64,000 nucleotides of DNA. Origin: Protaetiibacter mangrovi. GTDB lineage: Bacteria; Actinomycetota; Actinomycetes; Actinomycetales; Microbacteriaceae. A program made the translations under genes and the position numbers. How positions within the stretch are numbered: position 1 is the stretch's first letter; each line of letters opens with the position of its first letter. The stretch is from contig NZ_JANTHX010000004.1 in assembly GCF_024752305.1 (NCBI RefSeq), positions 1 through 64,000 on the forward strand, given 5' to 3'. This document shows, piece after piece, positions 58,452-64,000 of this stretch. Below the pieces are notes generated by a model, which was not told where the DNA came from, ran no database searches, and was given only the letters and a program-made list of their open reading frames with translations.

Positions 58452-59099
58452 GTGACCGCCACCCGTCCCGAGAGACAGCCGCTCGTGGGCCGCTACGTGC
58501 GGCTCGACCCGTACTCGGCCGACGACCTGCCCGCGCTGTGGCGGGCGCTCGGTCATCCGGAGGTCTTCGCCGGCGGATACGGCGGCGGCCCCGCAGGACT
58601 CCCCGCCGACGAGGCCGCCTACGCCGCCTGGGCGCACCGCTACTTCCCGCACGAGCGCGGCATCACCTTCGTGGTGCGCGTCGCATCGGGACCCCACACC
58701 GGCGAGGTCGTCGGCGCGTCGAGCATGGCCGACTTCGACGAGGCCAACGAGACCGCGCACATCGGCTGGACCGCCTACGACCCGCGCGTCTGGGGCACCC
58801 AGGTGAACGTGGAGGCGAAGCTGCTCATGCTGGGGCTGCTGTTCGACCACGGCTACGGCCGGGTCAAGCTGCAGGCCGACGCGCTCAACGACCGCTCCCG
58901 CGCGGCGATCACGAAGCTCGGGGCGACCTTCGAGGGCGTCAAACGGCGCGATCAGCGCCGGGCCGACGCCTCCTGGCGCGACACCGCGGTGTTCTCGGTG
59001 CTCGGCGAGGAGTGGCCCGAGGTGCGGTCGGGGCTCGAGCGCCGCCTCGAGGACTGGGGCGAGCGCCCCGTGCTCTACCGTTCGATGCCGACCGCCTGA
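58452..59099 (+). CDS. GNAT family N-acetyltransferase (RimJ/RimL-like)
   Basis: 215 residues. VGRYVRLDPYSADDLPALWR, VVGASSMADFDEANETAHIGW, WGTQVNVEAKLLMLGLLFD and LGATFEGVKRRDQRRADAS are typical of the RimJ/RimL-like acetyltransferases that modify protein N-termini or small molecules. Overlaps the convergent MFS gene by 25 nt. Confidence 0.9.
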   Translation: MTATRPERQPLVGRYVRLDPYSADDLPALWRALGHPEVFAGGYGGGPAGLPADEAAYAAWAHRYFPHERGITFVVRVASGPHTGEVVGASSMADFDEANETAHIGWTAYDPRVWGTQVNVEAKLLMLGLLFDHGYGRVKLQADALNDRSRAAITKLGATFEGVKRRDQRRADASWRDTAVFSVLGEEWPEVRSGLERRLEDWGERPVLYRSMPTA

Positions 59100-60682
59100 G
59101 GCGCCGCCTCGTCGTCGCGCCGACGCCCGCCGCCGAGGCTGAGCGTCGCCAGCAGGCCGACCGTCAGGAACCCGGCGGCGGTGAACGCGGATGCGCGGGT
59201 CGCCGAGCTGAACGCCTCGCGCGCCGCGTCGCCCGCCTCGGTCGAGCGCTCGTCGAGCGCGGGGATCGCCGAGCCGGCCGAATCGACCACCAGGTCGATC
59301 ACCTGCTGCCGGGTGCCGCCGGTGAGCTGCTCGGGCAGGGTGTCGTCGAGCTGCGTCGCGAGCGAGCTGAACAGCACGGTGCCGAGGATCGCGATCCCGA
59401 GCGCCGAGCCGACCTGGCGCGAGGTGGACTGCGTGCCGGAGGCCTGCCCGCTCTGCGCGACCGGCACATCCGCCAGCACCACGCCGGTGAGCTGCGCCGT
59501 CGCGAGGCCCACCCCGAAGCCGTAGATCAGCAGCCCGATCGCCGTCTGCCACCACGGGGTGTCGACGGCGATGACGAGCCCGATCACGACGAGGCCGACG
59601 ATCTCGGCGAGGATGCCGCCGCGCACCACCCACACGGCCGGCAGCTTGCCCGAGCTCGCCCCCGCGAACCCGGAGGCGATGAACGAGCCGCCGGCGAGGG
59701 CGAGCAGCAGCAGCCCGGTCTGCAGCGCGTCGTAGCCGAGCACGTTCTGCAGCCAGAGCGGCAGCGACAGGATGATGCCGAACTCGCCGAGCGAGACGAT
59801 CATCGCGGCGATGTTGCCGTTGCGGAACGAGCCGATCCGGAACAGCGAGAAGGCGATCATCGTCGAGCGGCCCTGGCGCTGGCGGTGCACGCCCCACGCG
59901 ATGAAGGCGACGAGGGCGAGGGCGGTCAGCGCGAACACGAACGGGATCGGCGAGACCTCGAGGCTCCAGAAGTCGGGGGCGCCGCGATCGGTCGCCCACC
60001 ACCCGTAGCTGCGCCCCTCGATGAGCCCGAACACGAGGCTCGTGAACAGCAGCACCGACAGCAGGGCGCCGACGGCGTCGACGCGACGCAGCTCGTCTGC
60101 CTTCGATTCGCGCACCACGAGCAGCGCGCCGATCACGATCAGGATGCCGAGCGGCAGGTTGATGCCGAACGCCCACCGCCACGAGAAGTCGGTCGTGAGC
60201 CAGCCGCCGAGCAGCGGGCCGACGGCGGCCATGCCGCCGATCGTCGAGCCCCACACCGCGAAGGCGATGCCGCGCTCGCGGCCGACGAAGGTCGCGTTGA
60301 GCAGCGAGAGGGTCGCCGGGAGGATCATCGCGCCGCCGAGGCCCTGGATGACGCGCGACGCGATGAGGAACTCGCCGCTCGGGGCGAGCGCGGCCGCGAC
60401 GCTCGAGAGGGCGAACAGGGCGACGCCGATCAGCAGCATGCGCCTGCGGCCGAAGCGGTCGGCGAGGGTGCCGAAGACGAGCAGCAGGCTCGCGAAGACG
60501 AGGGTGTACGACTCCTGCACCCACTGCACCTGGGTGGAGGTGATGTCGAGCTCGTCGACCACCGAGGGGATCGCGACGTTTACGATCGTGGAGTCGACGA
60601 TGATGAGCGCGACGGCGATCGAGATGACGACGAGACCGAGCCAGCGGCGACGGTCGGGGATCTTCTCCACGGAGGACTCCAT
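59075..60682 (-). CDS. DHA2-type MFS drug exporter (14 helices)
   Basis: 535 residues. Motif A LADRFGRRRMLLIG, motif C-like GPLLGGWLTTDFSWRWAFGINLP (both diagnostic of EmrB/QacA-like proton antiporters) and DSTIVNVAIPSVVDEL in helix 1. Fourteen helices. Divergent from a MarR-family gene 38 bp away, the usual arrangement for an inducible multidrug exporter. Confidence 0.93.
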   Translation of the reverse strand: MESSVEKIPDRRRWLGLVVISIAVALIIVDSTIVNVAIPSVVDELDITSTQVQWVQESYTLVFASLLLVFGTLADRFGRRRMLLIGVALFALSSVAAALAPSGEFLIASRVIQGLGGAMILPATLSLLNATFVGRERGIAFAVWGSTIGGMAAVGPLLGGWLTTDFSWRWAFGINLPLGILIVIGALLVVRESKADELRRVDAVGALLSVLLFTSLVFGLIEGRSYGWWATDRGAPDFWSLEVSPIPFVFALTALALVAFIAWGVHRQRQGRSTMIAFSLFRIGSFRNGNIAAMIVSLGEFGIILSLPLWLQNVLGYDALQTGLLLLALAGGSFIASGFAGASSGKLPAVWVVRGGILAEIVGLVVIGLVIAVDTPWWQTAIGLLIYGFGVGLATAQLTGVVLADVPVAQSGQASGTQSTSRQVGSALGIAILGTVLFSSLATQLDDTLPEQLTGGTRQQVIDLVVDSAGSAIPALDERSTEAGDAAREAFSSATRASAFTAAGFLTVGLLATLSLGGGRRRDDEAAPQAVGIER

Positions 60683-60710
60683 TACTAAGCCTGCTGAATA
60701 ACTACAGGGT

Positions 60711-60722
60711 ACTCCCGGGAGT
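60711..60722. promoter_or_regulatory. Palindrome over the MarR start codon
   Basis: ACTCCCGGGAGT, a perfect 12-bp palindrome that covers the first bases of the GTG start; candidate operator in the 38-bp gap shared with the MFS gene. Confidence 0.4.
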
Positions 60723-61179
60723 GCGTATGCGCGACACCGTCGACGACTGGCCGACCGGTCGGCTGCTCGCCGTCGCCGCGCGACTCGTCGAGCAGCGCTG
60801 GCGCGAGGCGCTCGAGGAGCGTGGACTCAGCTACGCCGGGCTCATCGTGCTGCACACCCTCGACGCCGGTGGGAGGTCGCTCGGCGTGCTCGCGCGCGCC
60901 GCCCACGTCACCGCTCAGACCATGGGGCGCACCGTCGAGCACCTCGAACGCGACGGCTATGTGCGGACGGTCGTCGACGCCGGCGACCGGCGGCGTCGAC
61001 TCGTCGAGCGCACGGACGCCGGAGCGCGGGTGTTCGCCGAGATGCACGGCCTGGAGGCGCGGATGTTCCCCGAGCTCGAGCAATCGGAGCAGTTGCGCGC
61101 GACGCTCCTCGAGATCATCCGCGCGGTCGGCGGCGACCCGCAGCCGCCGGCGGTCACGCCCGATAGTCTCGGGCTATGA
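60721..61179 (+). CDS. MarR family transcriptional regulator
   Basis: 152 residues. Winged helix RSLGVLARAAHVTAQTMGRTV with the wing DAGDRRRRLVERTDAGARV (MarR signature). Start is GTG 60721 or ATG 60727 (both in frame). Probably represses the divergent DHA2 exporter. Its stop overlaps the chorismate mutase start (ATGA). Confidence 0.9.
   Translation: MRMRDTVDDWPTGRLLAVAARLVEQRWREALEERGLSYAGLIVLHTLDAGGRSLGVLARAAHVTAQTMGRTVEHLERDGYVRTVVDAGDRRRRLVERTDAGARVFAEMHGLEARMFPELEQSEQLRATLLEIIRAVGGDPQPPAVTPDSLGL
61164..61169 (+). promoter_or_regulatory. -10 box of the chorismate mutase gene
   Basis: TAGTCT, 6 nt before the ATG and inside the end of the MarR gene. Confidence 0.45.
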
Positions 61180-61490
61180 CCGCCGAGCCGACCGAGGATC
61201 CGCGCGCCGAGCTGCTGCGCTACCGGCAGAGCATCGACAACATCGATGCGGCGCTCATCCACCTGCTCGCCGAGCGGTTCAAGGCCACCCAGGCCGTGGG
61301 GCGTCTCAAGGCCGCGAGCGGCATGCCCGCCTCCGACCCCGGCCGCGAGCGCGAGCAGATCGCGCGGCTGCGCGCCCTCGCGGAGGAGTCGCACCTCGAC
61401 CCCGAGTTCGCCGAGAAGTGGTTCACCTTCGTGGTGGCCGAGGTCATCCACCACCACGAGAGCCTCGCGTCGGGCGGCGCGGGGGCGTGA
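61176..61490 (+). CDS. Chorismate mutase (AroQ type)
   Basis: Rearranges chorismate to prephenate for Phe/Tyr synthesis. 104 residues, monofunctional AroQ helical fold: LLRYRQSIDNIDAALIHLLAERFKA is the H1 signature and GRLKAASGMPASDPGREREQI supplies the active-site Lys/Arg stretch. Overlaps MarR upstream (ATGA) and the SDR downstream (GTGA), yet has its own -10-like box. Confidence 0.92.
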   Translation: MTAEPTEDPRAELLRYRQSIDNIDAALIHLLAERFKATQAVGRLKAASGMPASDPGREREQIARLRALAEESHLDPEFAEKWFTFVVAEVIHHHESLASGGAGA

Positions 61491-62416
61491 CCGCGGCATC
61501 CGACTGGGACCCGCGCGCGCTGCCGTCGCTCGCCGGACGCACCGTCGTCGTGACGGGCGGCAACGCGGGCATCGGGTACTTCACATCGGAGCAGCTGGCT
61601 GGTGCCGGTGCGCGGGTGGTCATCGCCGGGCGCTCCGCCGAGAAGGCGGAGCTCGCGATGCGCGCGATCCGCGAGCGGGTGCCGGAGGCGCAGCTCGCGC
61701 ACGTCGCGCTCGACCTGACCTCGCTCGGGTCGGTGCGCGCCGCCGCGGAGGAGCTCGCCGCATTCCGCCCGCTGCATGGGCTCGTCAACAACGCGGGGCG
61801 GGTGGTCGCCTCGCGGCGCCGGCTCGAGACCGCAGACGGGTTCGAGCTCACGGTGGGCGGCAACTTCCTCGGGCACTTCGCGCTCACGACCCTGCTGTTC
61901 CCCGCGCTCGCCGACGGGGGCCGGGTGGTGGGGCTCGGCTCGGACTCGACCCGGATGGTGCGTCTCGACCCCGAGGATCTGTGGTCCGAGCGCCGCTATC
62001 GCCCCTTCCGCGCCTACGGGTTCTCGAAGCACGCCGTGCAGGCCTTCCATCTGGAACTCGCCCGGCGCCTGACCGCGGCGGGCGACTCGCGGATGTCGCT
62101 GCTCGCGCATCCGGGATGGGCGACGAACTCGTACGCGTCGAAGCGCCCGGGCATCACCGACCGCGATCCGGTCGGCGGCCGCGTCTTCGAGACGCTCACG
62201 GGATGGATCGGCCAGGGCAAGGATCAGGGTGCCTGGCCCGCGGTGCGCGCCGTCGCCGACCCGGATGCCGTGAACGGCATGTACTTCGGCCCCCGTCGCC
62301 AGCTCTCCGGCGTGCCCGTGCCGACGTCGCCGGTCGCCTCATCCGCCGACCCCGCGTTCGGCGCCGCCCTGTGGGCCGACGCCGAAGAGAAGACCGGCAT
62401 CCGCTTCCCGCTCTGA
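61487..62416 (+). CDS. Short-chain dehydrogenase (retinol-dehydrogenase-like)
   Basis: 309 residues. Cofactor motif TGGNAGIG, NNAGR, catalytic Ser in GLGSDSTRM and Y-x-x-x-K in AYGFSKHAVQ. This resembles the protochlorophyllide-reductase/retinol-dehydrogenase-like SDRs. GTG start in GTGA overlap with chorismate mutase. Substrate unknown. Confidence 0.9.
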   Translation: MTAASDWDPRALPSLAGRTVVVTGGNAGIGYFTSEQLAGAGARVVIAGRSAEKAELAMRAIRERVPEAQLAHVALDLTSLGSVRAAAEELAAFRPLHGLVNNAGRVVASRRRLETADGFELTVGGNFLGHFALTTLLFPALADGGRVVGLGSDSTRMVRLDPEDLWSERRYRPFRAYGFSKHAVQAFHLELARRLTAAGDSRMSLLAHPGWATNSYASKRPGITDRDPVGGRVFETLTGWIGQGKDQGAWPAVRAVADPDAVNGMYFGPRRQLSGVPVPTSPVASSADPAFGAALWADAEEKTGIRFPL

Positions 62417-62441
62417 CCCCGGACACCCGCGCGTGCCGTTG

Positions 62442-62514
62442 GACACCGCCCCGCGGGTGTCTGAGGTGGCACAGACATGTCTATGCCGACCTGGACACCG
62501 CCGGGCGGGTGTCC
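62442..62514. repeat. Intergenic repeat C: GGACACC hairpins around GACATGTC palindrome
   Basis: Two hairpins, GACACC/GGTGTC (62442-62447/62456-62461) and GGACACC/GGTGTCC (62493-62499/62508-62514), flank AGACATGTCTA (62473-62483). Lies between convergent SDR and purL, so it can serve as a terminator for both. Confidence 0.65.
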
Positions 62515-62538
62515 GACGGCCGCCGGGGGCGTCCGAGC

Positions 62539-64000
62539 TCAGGCGAAGCGGGCGCGCAGCGGCTCGCGGAAGGTGGCCGTGAGCTCGTCGACGGATGCCG
62601 TGAACGCCCCCTGGACCTCGAGGGTCGGCTCCGAGTCGGTGACGCCGACGCGCAGCACCGGGTAGCCGCGCCCCTCGCAGAGGCGGGTGAACTTGACGTC
62701 CTCCTCGCGCGGCACGGCGACCAGCACGCGGCCCGTCGACTCGGAGAACAGCGCCGTCGCCAGGTCGACGCCGTCGCGGGTGAGCAGCTCGTCGAGGAAC
62801 ACCCGGGCGCCGACGCCGAAGCGCAGCACCCCCTCGGCGAGGGCGATCGCGAGACCCCCGTCGGCGAGGTCGTGGGCCGCGTTGAGCAGGCCCTCGTAGG
62901 CGGCGGCCGACAGCAGCGAGGCGAGCTCCTTCTCGGCGTCGAGGTCGACGGCAGGCGGGCGGCCCCCGAGGTGCCCGTGCACGACGCCCGCCCAGGCGGA
63001 GCCGTCGAGCTCGAGCGCGGTGGTGCCGAGCAGGTAGAGGTTGTCGCCCGCGTCCTGCCAACCCGACGGCACGCGGCGGCCCACGTCGTCGATGGTGCCC
63101 ATCACGGCCACGACGGGCGTCGGGTGGATCGGCACGTCGCCGGTCTGGTTGTAGAACGACACGTTGCCGCCGGTCACCGGGATGCCGAGCTGCAGGCATC
63201 CGTCGGCGAGCCCCTCGACGGCCCGCGAGAACTGCCACATCACCTCGGGGTTCTCCGGCGAGCCGAAGTTGAGGCAGTCGGAGACCGCGACCGGGGTGGC
63301 GCCGGTGACGGCGACGTTGCGGTACGCCTCGGCGAGTGCGAGCTGGGCGCCCTGATACGGGTCGAGGTAGCAGTAGCGGCCGTTGGCATCCGTGGCGAGC
63401 GCGAAGCCGAGGCCCGAGCCCTCGTCGACGCGCACCATGCCGCCGTCCTCCGGGAAGCTCAGGGCGGTGTTGCCGAGCACGTACTTGTCGTACTGCGAGG
63501 TGATCCAGCTCTTGTCGGCCAGGTTCGCCGAGCCGAGCAGGGTGAGGGTCTGCGCCTTCAGCTCGTCACCGGCCGTCGGGCGCGCGAGACCGGATGCCGA
63601 GTCGGCGTTCACATGGTCGATCCACGTCGGGTAGGCGACGGGCCGCTCGTACACGGGTCCGTCGACCGCGACCGTGCGCGGGTCGACGTCGACGATCGTC
63701 TCGCCCTTCCAGTCGATGACGAGCCGCCCGGTGCCGGTGACCTCGCCGAGCACGCTCGCCTCGACATCCCAGCGGTCGATGACCGCGAGGAACGCCTCGA
63801 GCTTCTCCGGCGTCACGACCGCCATCATGCGCTCCTGGCTCTCGGACATGAGGATCTCCTCGGCCGTGAGCGTGGGGTCGCGCAGCAGCACCTCGTCGAG
63901 CACGATGTGCATGCCGCCGTCGCCGTTCGAGGCGAGTTCGGAGGTGGCGCACGAGATGCCGGCCGCGCCGAGGTCCTGGATGCCCTCGACGAGCTCGCCG
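62539..64000 (-). CDS. purL: Phosphoribosylformylglycinamidine synthase II (5' part missing)
   Basis: C-terminal 487 residues or so of PurL, the ATP-dependent amidotransferase subunit of purine synthesis; the N-terminus lies beyond the right edge. The frame stays open to the edge. Visible family features are [21 protein letters not shown] just inside the edge, [33 protein letters not shown], and [15 protein letters not shown] in the last third. The stop faces the convergent SDR across the GACATGTC repeat. Confidence 0.95.
   Translation of the reverse strand, partial: GELVEGIQDLGAAGISCATSELASNGDGGMHIVLDEVLLRDPTLTAEEILMSESQERMMAVVTPEKLEAFLAVIDRWDVEASVLGEVTGTGRLVIDWKGETIVDVDPRTVAVDGPVYERPVAYPTWIDHVNADSASGLARPTAGDELKAQTLTLLGSANLADKSWITSQYDKYVLGNTALSFPEDGGMVRVDEGSGLGFALATDANGRYCYLDPYQGAQLALAEAYRNVAVTGATPVAVSDCLNFGSPENPEVMWQFSRAVEGLADGCLQLGIPVTGGNVSFYNQTGDVPIHPTPVVAVMGTIDDVGRRVPSGWQDAGDNLYLLGTTALELDGSAWAGVVHGHLGGRPPAVDLDAEKELASLLSAAAYEGLLNAAHDLADGGLAIALAEGVLRFGVGARVFLDELLTRDGVDLATALFSESTGRVLVAVPREEDVKFTRLCEGRGYPVLRVGVTDSEPTLEVQGAFTASVDELTATFREPLRARFA

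Noticed and set aside
1-64000. tRNA, rRNA or known riboswitch genes
   Set aside because: No cloverleaf, rRNA stretch or recognisable riboswitch core was found by reading; small unusual RNAs cannot be excluded without covariance search.

Overview
The window is high-GC (about 70% or more by eye), densely packed bacterial chromosome. Gene content and style point to an actinobacterium of the Microbacteriaceae type. The clues are a coproporphyrin-type haem pathway with HemQ and a cysteine-bearing ferrochelatase, SpoU/RlmN/PurA/PyrE housekeeping genes of actinobacterial type, LAxTG-like wall-sorting tails, frequent GTG starts, and about twenty genes with a -10 box 6-8 nt before the start codon (leaderless transcripts). 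No rRNA, tRNA, CRISPR array, insertion sequence, prophage or plasmid gene was seen. Both edge genes (rlmN on the left, purL on the right) are cut by the window.

Layout. 1-8.2 kb: rlmN, a MATE exporter, an MFS carrier divergent from its likely LacI regulator, an ABC exporter operon ending in a MarR/GbsR-type regulator, and an epimerase. 8.2-14.4 kb: M13 metallopeptidase, a class-A beta-lactamase-fold protein, and a 963-residue wall-anchored repeat protein ended by a strong terminator. 14.4-25 kb: the haem cluster, with hemA divergent from hemE-hemY, then three small membrane/envelope genes, then hemQ-hemH-hemC-hemD-hemB-hemL, each overlapping the next by 4 nt. Together these encode every step from glutamyl-tRNA to haem through coproporphyrin. 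25-32 kb: pfkA, a serine hydrolase, a YhdH-type oxidoreductase and a DUF1304 gene in one minus-strand run, two sister DUF4190-like membrane proteins, an AlkA glycosylase, a THEM6-like thioesterase, and an oxidoreductase/MarR divergent pair with direct-repeat operators.

32-45 kb: a phytoene-desaturase-like FAD enzyme behind a LuxR-type regulator with two tandem helix-turn-helix domains, a lipoprotein, a LAATG wall protein, a DUF6421-SDR pair, an AEC transporter, a hydrolase, exonuclease III, pyrE, a septum-formation-domain protein, and a solitary DNA methyltransferase overlapping a HAD phosphatase. 45-52 kb: an ArsR/SRPBCC pair, a SpoU methyltransferase, a TetR / degenerate ABC ATPase / YhgE-Pip operon, and purA. 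52-58 kb: a LytS/LytTR two-component system sits between two monocarboxylate-type sodium symporters, each with its own small two-helix partner. 58-64 kb: GNAT, DHA2-type MFS exporter with divergent MarR, chorismate mutase, SDR, and the 3' part of purL.

The most unusual DNA is the 525-bp gene-free stretch 51904-52428. It holds hairpins with an identical 14-nt loop but two unrelated, fully paired 11-bp stems, fused to a second family of long inverted repeats. A third intergenic family built around a GACATGTC palindrome recurs at about 1.8, 58.4 and 62.5 kb. Beyond that, the points most worth a second look are the tandem-HTH LuxR protein, the ABC ATPase that has lost Walker A, the duplicated symporter locus, and the leaderless promoter signature.
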